Source of the DNA: Chryseobacterium aureum
GTDB lineage: Bacteria > Bacteroidota > Bacteroidia > Flavobacteriales > Weeksellaceae
Reading direction: 5' to 3'
Assembly: GCF_003971235.1 (NCBI RefSeq)
Contig: NZ_CP034661.1
Coordinates: 682,001 to 746,000 of the forward strand
DNA: 64,000 bases
Under the pieces are notes generated by a model, which saw only the letters and a program-made list of their open reading frames with translations, was not told the origin of the DNA and ran no database searches. Shown piece by piece: positions 1-9,600 of this stretch (position 1 is the first letter of the stretch; each line of letters opens with the position of its first letter). A program made the translations under genes and the position numbers.

Positions 1-368
1 GATAATTTATAATCAAATTTAGGACCCGGATAAGGATTCCCGTTAGGGAGATACAGGCAGCAGATGACCATTTGGTCTATAATAGCTTCTATATACCTGC
101 TTTGAATATCTTCCGGATCACCCGGCAAGGACCTTTGCACTTCTGTTATTTCTCTGTCTTTTGCGAGTATAGCTACTCCGTTCCAGCTTTTTTGCCCGTT
201 CCAGATTGCCTGGTATCCCGCTTTGTTGATTTCCTGTACAGGGAAACGCTCCTGGGGTGCTTTTAATTCCTGAAGGCATACGATATCGGGTGAAGCTTCT
301 TTCAGCCATTTCAGTAGAACAGGCAGCCGTCCGTTAACTCCGTTGACATTATAAGTTGCGATTTTCAT
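1..368 (-). CDS. xth: Exodeoxyribonuclease III (5' part; continues beyond the window)
   Basis: Reading leftward from the ATG at 366-368, the frame stays open for 122 codons to the window edge. It begins MKIATYNVNGVNGRLPVLL, the start of the ExoIII/AP-endonuclease fold. The conserved segment CLQELK carries the Glu that binds the catalytic metal in this family. It is followed by WNGVAILAK and LYLPNGN, matching the ExoIII core. Family members are about 255 aa, so roughly half the gene is missing. Known role: Mg-dependent 3'-5' exonuclease and AP endonuclease in base-excision repair, cytoplasmic. The gene is divergent from the YaiO-like gene at 563. Confidence 0.9.
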   Translation of the reverse strand, partial: MKIATYNVNGVNGRLPVLLKWLKEASPDIVCLQELKAPQERFPVQEINKAGYQAIWNGQKSWNGVAILAKDREITEVQRSLPGDPEDIQSRYIEAIIDQMVICCLYLPNGNPYPGPKFDYKL

Positions 369-514
369 ATGGTGGTTTTTAGAAAGTCATGTTTTTTCAA
401 TTATGGCAATAATTATTCCACCATAACGGCTGATTAGGGAGTATTTAAGTAAACAATAATCTAAAAAAAATCTTTTTTGATAAATAATTTATGTATCATG
501 AAGTAAAAGTTCAA

Positions 515-522
515 TATATTTG
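515..522 (+). promoter_or_regulatory. Candidate -7 element (TAnnTTTG type) for the yaiO-like gene
   Basis: TATATTTG, an exact match to the Bacteroidota -7 consensus, lies about 40 nt before the ATG at 563. I see no clear -33 TTG element at the expected spacing, so this is only a moderate call. Confidence 0.45.
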
Positions 523-562
523 TGAAGCAAGATGTAGTTCATTTATATATTAATAACCCTCA

Positions 563-1795
563 ATGAAGCGATATCCTACTTTTTTATTAGCATTATTATT
601 TCCAGTCACGATGTATAGCCAGCAAAATTTATCTGCTGATGAATTGTTTCTAAAGGCACGTACCACAGCTTTTGAACAGAAAGATTACCCTGCATCTATT
701 GCGTTGGCTAAAGAAGCCCTGGAAAAAGCTCCTGATTATACAGATATTTCAGTTTTTCTGGGAAGACTGTATACCTGGAATAAAGATCTTGCTTCAGCAA
801 GATCCGTATTTGAAGAGCTTGGAAAAAAAGATGTTCAGGATGAAGATTATTTCCTGGCATATGCTTCACTGGAGTATTGGAATGATCAGAATACAAAAGC
901 TATTGAAATCATCGATAAAGGGCTCTCCTATCATTCTAAATCTGAAGCGTTGCTGCTGTTGAAAGCTAAGGTTTACTTTGGTATGGATAATTACGGGGAA
1001 GCAGAAAAAGCTGTAACCGCTCTTTTGTCTGTTAATCCTAAAAATACCGAGGCAAGAGCACTTGCAGTGAGAATAAATGAACTTACCTCTAAAAATGCAG
1101 TAGGAATTATTTATAATTATTCTCATTTTGACAGGCAGTTTGATAATGACTGGCATATTGTAGGGGTAAGCTACAAGAGAATAACTCCTATTGGTTCCTT
1201 TATTCTTCGCGGAAATTACGCCAACAAGTTTGCACAGGGTGGTACTCAGATTGAACTGGAAGCTTATCCAAGGCTTTCTAAAATGTTCTATCTGTATGTT
1301 GGCGGAGGATATTCTGATGATGTAGGATTATTTCCCAAATACCGCACGGGAGTTTCTTTAAATGCAAATCTTCCTCACAGTTTTGAGGCTGAACTGGGAT
1401 ACCGGCAGCTCTATTTTAGCAATAGTATCTGGATGTATACCGCCGCAGTTGGAAAGTATTATAAAAATTTCTGGTTTAATCTGCGTACTTATATTACTCC
1501 TGACAGTAAAAATATATCGCATTCTTATACCGGAACTGTAAGATATTATACAAAAGGACCACAGGATTATTTTGCTTTTCAGATCGGAACCGGTATCAGC
1601 CCGGAGGAATACCGAAATAACCTGCTGGAAAATGAAACCTTCAAACTTAAGACCTTTAAAATTGGAGCAGAATATAATTTTTCTTTCCACTCCAATCTGT
1701 TTTCGGTGGGAACCATGTACTATAATCAGGAATACCGCCCGGGAGAAAAAGGAAATCAGTTTGATGTTACTTTAGGCTACACCAGAAAGTTTTAA
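563..1795 (+). CDS. YaiO-family outer-membrane beta-barrel protein with N-terminal TPRs
   Basis: 410 aa. A cleavable signal peptide ends near residue 20 (YSQQ). Residues about 25-175 are TPR-like helical pairs with A/L/Y spacing. Residues about 180-410 are alternating aromatic and glycine-rich strands ending in a terminal Phe (TLGYTRKF), as in outer-membrane barrels. This architecture matches the YaiO family, which in E. coli sits next to a glycosyltransferase (yaiP). Here it is convergent with a glycosyltransferase fusion, and the two stop codons overlap at 1792-1795. I infer a polysaccharide export or anchoring role; substrate unknown. Confidence 0.75.
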   Translation: MKRYPTFLLALLFPVTMYSQQNLSADELFLKARTTAFEQKDYPASIALAKEALEKAPDYTDISVFLGRLYTWNKDLASARSVFEELGKKDVQDEDYFLAYASLEYWNDQNTKAIEIIDKGLSYHSKSEALLLLKAKVYFGMDNYGEAEKAVTALLSVNPKNTEARALAVRINELTSKNAVGIIYNYSHFDRQFDNDWHIVGVSYKRITPIGSFILRGNYANKFAQGGTQIELEAYPRLSKMFYLYVGGGYSDDVGLFPKYRTGVSLNANLPHSFEAELGYRQLYFSNSIWMYTAAVGKYYKNFWFNLRTYITPDSKNISHSYTGTVRYYTKGPQDYFAFQIGTGISPEEYRNNLLENETFKLKTFKIGAEYNFSFHSNLFSVGTMYYNQEYRPGEKGNQFDVTLGYTRKF

Positions 1796-4700
1796 AACCT
1801 TGGTTTCGTTTTTTTCTTAAAGTTTATCATTACAGAATCCGGCATCAGTTTTTTGGTGGAGTAAAACTGAGAATTCATGCTTTTATATTGGTTAAATCGG
1901 CCGTTGATTTTGCTCAGGGCTGCTGCATCCGTGGAAGGTTCCTCTTCTAAATCGGTAAGGGTTAAAAGTTGTCCGTCATGGATATAATATTTTTCAGAAA
2001 CGAAATCAATAAGCTGGTTTTTACTCTGCATCATTGGAATTCCGGTCCTGCTGATTTCAGAATCCCCGGAAAAGCCCCTGCCTACCCATGTTACAGTGGA
2101 AGGAGTCTGGATCTTATAATTATTCCTGTAATAGGCTAAAATAGAAGGTGCTATATCAAAATGACTCACTACTTTGTAAAAACGTTCTGACTGTTTTAAT
2201 AAAGGAGAATAGATGAGTAAGGGCACATGAAATCTGTCAATTTTTGATTGTAAAGTAATTTCAGGCATACTGTGATCTCCTGTTATCACAAAAATCGTAT
2301 TCTTAAAATCCGGGCGCTTGCGATAGCTTTCTAAGAAACCTTTAATAGCATCATCAGCATTAAGAACCGAGATCAGTTGATTTTTATGAACAGCTGCCCA
2401 TTTTTTCTGTTCCGGAGTTAATACAGATGAATTCACCCTTTGATTGTATAATTTCTCGTAATAATCTCTATTGTTGATTAAAAACGGATTATGGGTTGAA
2501 AGGGTAAGAATCATATTGAAATAAGGCTGATTCTGTACCTTTTGCTGTTGCAGCATTTTCCCAAAAACAGCCTGATCCTCATATCCCCAGCTTTCTCCAT
2601 GATTGGCGGGAAGTTTACGGTAAGGACTGCTGTATGAACTTTCATCCACAATATGGTCTACTCCACTGTATTCCAGAAATTCACGATAGCGGTCAAAAGA
2701 TACGTGGCCTCCATAATAGAAACCAGTTTCAAATCCGTTTGCCTTCAGGATATTGTAAAGGTTGAAATTTTCCGGTGTTTTTTCTATTTCAAGGAAGCCG
2801 TTTTTTCCAAAAGGAAGTGATCCTGTAAGTGATGGCAATGCTCCAAATGTCCTTCCTGCCGAGCTTAAGCTGTTTTCCCAATAGAGACTTTTATGAGATA
2901 AGGAATCAAGATAAGGCGTGAAGTTGCCGATGTATCCTTTCGGGGAAGTGTAGGCATGTCCGAATCCTTCCATAATAAGGAAAACAAGATTGGGAGCTTT
3001 CCCGGAGCTGTTGAAATATGAACCCAAAAAGTCCGGGGTGTTTTCTTTTCTCCAAAAAGGAAAGTTTTTATCCAGCATCTCTGAACTGGTAATAAAATCT
3101 TCATCATCAGTCAATAATTTATGCAATTCAGGATGGTCACTGATGAAATTGTCTTCATTGGATGTAAAGAAATAGGCCCATTTGCTCTTTGCTGCGTTTT
3201 GATTAAATTCACTCCCGGAGCTTAATATGTCTGATCCCAGCATATTGGAAGGAATCAAAAATGCCACAAATCCTAAAACTAATAAAATAATGGCCGGATA
3301 TATCGACTTTAGGGCAGACTTGCCGGCAATCCATACAGGAATGAAAGATACTGTGATTAAAATTCCCAGTAAGGCAAAATTCTTAAAACTAAGCATTCCG
3401 CTTGCCTGTAAAATCTGTTTCATCTCTTCTTTGCTGTAATACAAAAGATCAGCACCCAGCATGCTGTGTGTTTCAGAAAAATACAGGAATAAAATGTACT
3501 GGGTAATGACTACAGTAACTAAGGCTGCTATCGCCAGAAATTTTGCCCAGCCTTCCCTGATAAAATTGATCATCAGGAAAATAAGTCCGGTACAGAATGT
3601 GAATTTAAGGGCAAACAGAATATTATCAGCGAAAAGATGGCCAACAATGCCCGGTGTTTCAAATTTTGAGAATGTATACCGGTACCAAAGCCATTCTGTA
3701 GTAACTCCTATTAAGAATAATACAAGGAAAACCGGTGCCAGCATCCCCCATTTTTTTAATCCTGACTGAAGGATAGCGGATATCCTTTCTTTTAAAGGGA
3801 GATGCTGTGTGCTTTGGTTGAAGCCCTGCCTTGTCATCTCGCCCCAGCCATGAGATTTTTTGAAATAGTCTATAAATCCGTTCACTCCTGCCTTTACAAC
3901 AATGAGATGAAAATAGAACGGTTCTGAAAAAGCGGTTGCAATAAGCGCCAGGAAGTCTTTTCTTTTGGTATAAACCTGCCGGCTGACAAGATCTACCAGA
4001 ATGGCGTAGATGGAATACAGGAATCCCATGGAGATCACAAGTGCAAACAAGACTGTAAAGAACGGCCAGTTGATAATGCCCAGCAATAAAAAGATGATAA
4101 AGATAATATATCCTGAAAACTCGATCAGGGGACCCAGGAATTCGAAAAAGAACCAGTAAGGAAGACTGATCATCCCTAATTTTCCATATTTGGGGTTGAA
4201 CATTAGTTTTCTGTGTTTCCAGAGGGTCTCCATTGTTCCGCGCATCCATCTGTTTCTTTGTTTTCTGAGGATGTCTTTGGTTTCGGGAACTTCTGTCCAG
4301 CATAAAGGATCAGGGATGGTAAGCACTTCATAAGGTTCATTTCTTTCTTCCATGTACTTCCTCATCCTTACCACAAGCTCCATGTCTTCTCCCACGGTAT
4401 TTTTATCATATCCCCCACATGCCAGAACGATTTTCCTGTCAAATACCCCGAAAGCACCGGAGATTAAAATTAATCCTGAAGCGCGGGACCATGCCATACG
4501 GCCAAGCACAAAAGCTCTTATATACTCCAGTGCCTGGGTTCTGCCTAAAAGAGTTTTCGGCATATTGACGCTTACGACTTTACCATTTTCTATGATGCAG
4601 TTATTGGCCAGGCGAATTACCCCGCCACAAGCGATGAATTTTTTATCAGTCTGCTCCAAAATAGGTTTGGCAAGCTTTAAAATAGCATCCTGTTCCAAAA

Positions 4701-5229
4701 TGCAGTCCACATCTATACAAACCAGATATTCGCCTGAAGAAATATTAACCCCCACATTCAAAGCATCTGCTTTCCCTCCGTTTTCTTTATCAACAACCAG
4801 CAGCTTTTTAAAGGCTGGATTCTTGCTCTTATAAACCCCTTTTACGGGATTGGTTTTTATCTTTCCCTGAATAAAATAAGCGATAGATTCAAGCTCGTAA
4901 GCTTCGATCAGTTTTTGTATAGAATCATCTTTGCTTCCATCATTCACAATAATAATTTCCAGGTTATGATAATAAAGGGACAGCAGAGAGCGTACATTTT
5001 CTACAATGGTCATCCCTTCATTGTAAGCCGGCGCAATCACACTGAATACGGGAGCGTTGGGATTGGCTGCAATAATGCTGTAGTCTGTAAATGTATTTTC
5101 TTTTTTATAACGCAGTACAGCTCCAAGTGCATAGATTCCTATCCAGCCATAGATAAGGGTTACTGCTGTTCCATAAATCAGAAACAGCCAAATAACAACT
5201 TCATAGATGATGTGTGAGAATTCTAACAT
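1792..5229 (-). CDS. Synthase-type family 2 glycosyltransferase fused to an LTA-synthase/sulfatase-like domain
   Basis: 1145 aa. After one or two N-terminal membrane helices, residues about 60-400 form a processive GT2 domain: VNDGS near 95, DVDC for the metal, VGED for the acceptor-site acid and QRNRW near 325, the Q-x-x-R-W signature of cellulose, hyaluronan and PNAG synthases. Four or five membrane helices follow, then another helical region near 500-670. Residues about 745-1090 are an alkaline-phosphatase-superfamily domain like LtaS: LVFLIMEGFG supplies the metal acid, GRTFGALPSLTG the likely Thr nucleophile, and TGDHSMP the Asp-His metal ligands. Known LtaS-like enzymes transfer phosphoglycerol or phosphoethanolamine. 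I infer synthesis plus decoration of one envelope polymer. It overlaps the upstream HEAT gene by 7 nt, indicating translational coupling. Confidence 0.85.
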   Translation of the reverse strand: MLEFSHIIYEVVIWLFLIYGTAVTLIYGWIGIYALGAVLRYKKENTFTDYSIIAANPNAPVFSVIAPAYNEGMTIVENVRSLLSLYYHNLEIIIVNDGSKDDSIQKLIEAYELESIAYFIQGKIKTNPVKGVYKSKNPAFKKLLVVDKENGGKADALNVGVNISSGEYLVCIDVDCILEQDAILKLAKPILEQTDKKFIACGGVIRLANNCIIENGKVVSVNMPKTLLGRTQALEYIRAFVLGRMAWSRASGLILISGAFGVFDRKIVLACGGYDKNTVGEDMELVVRMRKYMEERNEPYEVLTIPDPLCWTEVPETKDILRKQRNRWMRGTMETLWKHRKLMFNPKYGKLGMISLPYWFFFEFLGPLIEFSGYIIFIIFLLLGIINWPFFTVLFALVISMGFLYSIYAILVDLVSRQVYTKRKDFLALIATAFSEPFYFHLIVVKAGVNGFIDYFKKSHGWGEMTRQGFNQSTQHLPLKERISAILQSGLKKWGMLAPVFLVLFLIGVTTEWLWYRYTFSKFETPGIVGHLFADNILFALKFTFCTGLIFLMINFIREGWAKFLAIAALVTVVITQYILFLYFSETHSMLGADLLYYSKEEMKQILQASGMLSFKNFALLGILITVSFIPVWIAGKSALKSIYPAIILLVLGFVAFLIPSNMLGSDILSSGSEFNQNAAKSKWAYFFTSNEDNFISDHPELHKLLTDDEDFITSSEMLDKNFPFWRKENTPDFLGSYFNSSGKAPNLVFLIMEGFGHAYTSPKGYIGNFTPYLDSLSHKSLYWENSLSSAGRTFGALPSLTGSLPFGKNGFLEIEKTPENFNLYNILKANGFETGFYYGGHVSFDRYREFLEYSGVDHIVDESSYSSPYRKLPANHGESWGYEDQAVFGKMLQQQKVQNQPYFNMILTLSTHNPFLINNRDYYEKLYNQRVNSSVLTPEQKKWAAVHKNQLISVLNADDAIKGFLESYRKRPDFKNTIFVITGDHSMPEITLQSKIDRFHVPLLIYSPLLKQSERFYKVVSHFDIAPSILAYYRNNYKIQTPSTVTWVGRGFSGDSEISRTGIPMMQSKNQLIDFVSEKYYIHDGQLLTLTDLEEEPSTDAAALSKINGRFNQYKSMNSQFYSTKKLMPDSVMINFKKKTKPRF

Positions 5230-6290
5230 ATTTTTTCCTGCAATGCGTATTTAATGATTTGAACAGATTCTTCAGCTAATGCCTTATCTCCGGATATTTT
5301 GATCAGATATTCTTGTTTTCCCAAAGAACAGAGTGCTTCTGCTGCGTACACTTTTATTGCCGGATCAGAATTATTGAGCAGCTGATCCTTCAGAAAATCT
5401 GCACAACACTGATCTTTTGATTTCTTCATTACCTTTAGGATTTCTTTCTGAACTTCAAGAGGCTGATGAGGATATACTTCCATAAGGAAAGTGATGGTAG
5501 ATGAGTTTTCCAGAGATAATAAAGTCTGAACTGCCTGTATCCGTACTTCCGCAGAAGAGTGATCCAGCAATTTAATAAGGATAGGGTAAAGCGATAATAT
5601 CTGAAATTTTCTCACCAGTTTAAGCGTAAAAATAACGACAGAATTATTAGAACTTTCAAGCCATTCTTCAATAATCTCATTGGAGTTTTCCGGAATACTG
5701 GTAATTGAAATAAGCAATCGGAGCTGCTGCCACTCTGATATTTTTGTCGAAATACTGCTCAGAAAATAAAGTCCCTCAAATCCTTTAAAATTTACCATAG
5801 TATATTGTGCTTCCTGATAGACCTGTGCCGAAGGGTGGGTTAAAAAGGGGGAAATTTTGGGTAATGCATCCTGCACATTCATTGCTGTAAGTTCCTGTAT
5901 ACCTCCTGCAATTAAATATTCCTTTTTTTGATTCAGCTTTTTCATTGCTTCTTCCTGAAGGCCATATTCGTGGAAAAGGGTTTTAAGTTCATCCTGAGCG
6001 GTTCCGGAAAATTTTTTTTCAGATTCTGCCAGTTTCTGAAGGAATAAATTCCTGAATAATGAATTGCCGGATGCCTCGGAAAAATTTTGGTCTACAGAGG
6101 TTGTGTTTTCACCATATACAATCACTTCTGAAATTCTTTTATTAATCATTTCAGACCATCTGGAGGTATGAACGGTTTCCCTGTACTGGTAAAAGCTGTA
6201 GATGAGTACTGCCAGGATCAGCAGAAGCACTAATGAAAGCATTCCCAGAAAGAGGAGAAAAAGAAAATGTACAGAAGTGGTAAGAAACAT
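5223..6290 (-). CDS. Membrane-anchored HEAT-repeat protein
   Basis: 355 aa. Residues about 8-32 form one strongly hydrophobic helix, so the protein is probably anchored in the inner membrane. From about residue 90 onward there are repeated helical pairs of about 30 residues typical of HEAT/armadillo folds, for example HSSAEVRIQAVQTLLSL and NSDPAIKVYAAEALCSL. No enzymatic motif is visible. It lies 5 nt after the response regulator and overlaps the GT fusion by 7 nt, so it probably passes the two-component signal to, or scaffolds, the synthase. That role is inferred from position only. Confidence 0.75.
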   Translation of the reverse strand: MFLTTSVHFLFLLFLGMLSLVLLLILAVLIYSFYQYRETVHTSRWSEMINKRISEVIVYGENTTSVDQNFSEASGNSLFRNLFLQKLAESEKKFSGTAQDELKTLFHEYGLQEEAMKKLNQKKEYLIAGGIQELTAMNVQDALPKISPFLTHPSAQVYQEAQYTMVNFKGFEGLYFLSSISTKISEWQQLRLLISITSIPENSNEIIEEWLESSNNSVVIFTLKLVRKFQILSLYPILIKLLDHSSAEVRIQAVQTLLSLENSSTITFLMEVYPHQPLEVQKEILKVMKKSKDQCCADFLKDQLLNNSDPAIKVYAAEALCSLGKQEYLIKISGDKALAEESVQIIKYALQEKIC

Positions 6291-6295
6291 GCTTA

Positions 6296-6655
6296 TTATT
6301 TATTTTGAGTAAATCTTTTTATTCTTAATATCAATTCGTTGGGGCTGAATGGTTTTACAATGAAATCAGAAGCTCCCAGGTCAAAGGCATTCAGTACTAC
6401 TTCTTCCTGCCCCATACTGGAAAGCATGATTACAGGCACCTGCTTGTTCATGGTCTTAATGGCTGCAAGTATTTCAATCCCGGACGCAAACGGCATCATA
6501 ATGTCTGTAACAGCCAGATCTACATCTTTGGTTTTCAGGGTTTCTATAGCATCTTTCCCGTTCCGGGTAAGAATGACTTCATGCCCTTCTTTTAATAATT
6601 TATGCTCTATCGTTTTTAGAATCAGTTCATCGTCTTCAGCGATTAGAATCAACAT
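6296..6655 (-). CDS. Single-domain response regulator (CheY-like)
   Basis: 119 aa, consisting only of a receiver domain. The acidic pair is Asp8-Asp9 and the phospho-acceptor is Asp51 in AVTDIMMP; the switch region is VIMLSSMG and the conserved Lys lies in DFIVKPFSP. There is no output domain, so it must act by protein contact. It sits between the hybrid kinase (12 nt upstream) and the HEAT protein (5 nt downstream). The kinase's C-terminal Hpt domain is the natural phosphodonor, and the HEAT protein or GT fusion the likely target (inference). Confidence 0.9.
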   Translation of the reverse strand: MLILIAEDDELILKTIEHKLLKEGHEVILTRNGKDAIETLKTKDVDLAVTDIMMPFASGIEILAAIKTMNKQVPVIMLSSMGQEEVVLNAFDLGASDFIVKPFSPNELILRIKRFTQNK

Positions 6656-6667
6656 AGTTTTAGTTTT

Positions 6668-9600
6668 TTATTGTATTAAATTTTTAATTAATTGTAATCC
6701 TATTGTTATTTCACGGAGAATTTCATGCTCCATGGCAGCAAAGTCCATCCCGGGTTCTGTTTTGCTTTCCCATCTGACAGTAGTTTCTGTAAGGCTTAGC
6801 AATCCTGCAGTTCCGGAAGTTCCTTTGAGCTTATGCAGGACAGATTGTAAAGAGACTGTGTCTTTTGCCGTTGTGGCGGTCTTTACGTTTTCTTCAGCTT
6901 GGGTCAGTTCCTGTATCACAAGATTTAAAAATATTTTTCTGAAATCTTCATCATCATCGCCAATATGCTCGTTTAGGAGCCTGATATCAAGATGCTTTTT
7001 TTGATCTGACGGGTTTTCAGAAGCAGCACTGTCTTCTTTCATGATGTATTTCTTCAGCATTTTCAACAGGTCTGCTTGTTTTAATGGCTTTGGCAGAAAA
7101 TCACTCATTCCGGACTCCATACATTTTTCTTTTTCACCCATTATGTTTCCGGCGGTTACTCCAATAATCGGAATGCCGGAATAGCCGGGCAGCAAACGAA
7201 TTTGCTGTGTTGCCTCCATCCCATCCATTACAGGCATCTGAACATCCATTAAGATAATATCAAATGTTTTTACTTTACACTGTTCCACCGCCTGAAGGCC
7301 GTCTGTTGCTTCTGTAAGTATGGCATCCGGAATCAATGACCGCATCATTTTGTTGTTCAGCACCATATTGACAGGGTTATCATCCACCAGTAAAACATGG
7401 GGGGAGTTCATCAGTAAGGAAGCTTCAGATTCCGGTTGTGAATCGTCGTTATTATTTTCTTTTTCGGTATGTTCTACAGCCTTCCTCAATGTCTTATAGA
7501 GTTCCTCGGATTTGATTGGCTTCAGCAGGAAGTATGAATTGTTTTCCTGTCGGAAAGAATTGATCACATCGTGTTCTTCAGATGAGGTGTGCAGGATGAT
7601 CAGCGGTGAAAGTTCATTTTGCTTATTAAAAAGTTCCTTGATTTTTTCTATGGTTTCCAGACCTGAAATAATCGGCATATGGTAATCCATAAGAATGACG
7701 TCAAAACGTTCACCGGCCAATAATATCTGAAGGGCTTCCATTCCGTTAGCGGCAAGCTTTGTATCAATATTTTTATAGGTGAGCATATGCTGAAGGATAA
7801 CCCTGTTGGCTTCGTTGTCATCTACGATAAGCACCTTATTGATCTTAAGGTCTTCATCATGATGATGACTGGTTGCTTCATAAGGAATCCGGATATCAAA
7901 AAAGAATACTGAGCCTTTCTGAACTTCACTCACTAATGAGAGCCTGCTTCCCATATATTTCAGGATATTGTTTGAAATGGTAAGCCCAAGCCCTGTTCCG
8001 CCATACCGCTTGCTGATAGAGCTGTTTTCCTGAGTGAAAGCATCAAAGATATGCTGTTGCTTGTCTTTAGGGATACCAATTCCGGTATCTCTCACAGAGA
8101 ACCTTAGCGTAATATTCTGGCTGTCAATATTCAGTTGTTCTACTTTAAGTTCAATCTCTCCCTGTTCTGTAAACTTTACGGCATTTCCGAGAAGGTTGAC
8201 CAGGATCTGTTTTAATCTTGATTCATCCAGCCAGATTGTTTCCGGAAGTCCCTGTTCTATGTTCAGCAGTAATTCTATATTCTTTTTCTGTGACTGATAA
8301 AGGATGACATTGATCACCTGACTTACCATATCATATACATTGGCTTTTTCAATCAACAGATCCATTTTTCCGGATTCTATTTTAGAAAAATCAAGAATAT
8401 CATTGATGATGTTTAATAAATTTTCACCAGATTCATTAATATAATTGAGATATTGGGTCTGGATTTCATTCAGTGGGGTTTTTAACAGGAGATCAGAAAA
8501 ACCGATCACACCATTCAGCGGTGTTCTGATTTCATGGCTCATGTTAGCTAAAAATTCCGACTTTGCTTTATTGGCAATATCTGCCATTTTCTTAGCATGT
8601 TTAAGCTCTTTATTGATTCTTACGGAGGCAGTAATATTCTGTGCAGAAACAATAATTCCTCCTATGGTATTACTGGAAAGGTACCAGGGTGTAACTTCTA
8701 TACTGTAATGCTGTATTACGCCTCTACCAGGAATCTCTATTGCCATATCTTCATTTTTATAGGCTATCCCGGCAAGAGCATTCTGATAGATTTTGATCCT
8801 TTCATCCGGTACATTAGGTGAAATTTTGAACATGTTTTCTCCAATGAGCCTGATGTCGTTCATCTGAAATTCATCTTTCCAGCTGGTGCTTACAGAGAGG
8901 TAATTGAGGTCCTTGTCAAACATTGCTACGGTAGCGGGAACATAAGTTACAAAAGACTGAAGCATTGCCTCCTTTCTGGAAAGTTCGAGATAAATGTTTT
9001 TAAATGTATCAATATCCTGAATAATCCCGAATACCCGGATGCACACCCCATCTTCAAACTCCGGTATTCCTTTTACTCTTACCCAGATCATGACACCATC
9101 ATTTCGGACAAGCTGCAGTTCTTCATCGTAGGGGATCCCATCTTTTACGGCCCTTTCAAATAGATATTTCAGCTTTTCCCGGCTATCTTCACTGTAAAAT
9201 CCCAGCGCGTTTTCAAAATCAGGCCGGAATGCTTTATCTATTTTGTGTATTTCCCTGGTAGATTGTGACCAGATTACGGTATTGTTTTTAAGATTCACTT
9301 CCCATCCTCCGACCTGGGCCACCGCACTGGTTTGTTCCAGCATTTTTTTGGTGTGAACAAGGTCTTTTTCCAGCTTCATTCTTTCGGTAACATTCAGGGC
9401 GGTACTTACCACATAAGGTTTTCCTTCTTTGTTGAAATCCACAAGGTTGTGATACATCCAGATGACTTCCTCCCCTCCTTTTGTTTTCAGGATCATGGTT
9501 CCGAAATCTTCCTGGTCTTTATTAATTTTTTCCAGATACTTTTCCAGCAATGGCCAGTTTTTTTCAGGGACAAGATCTTTTAAATTCAGCTTTTCTACTT

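Noticed and set aside
3659-4303. 214-codon minus-strand ORF inside the GT-LtaS gene
   Set aside because: Alternate-frame shadow of a strongly supported coding sequence.
6339-7004. 221-codon plus-strand ORF opposite the response regulator and kinase end
   Set aside because: Antisense shadow of two well-supported genes; Ser-rich translation is typical of such shadows.
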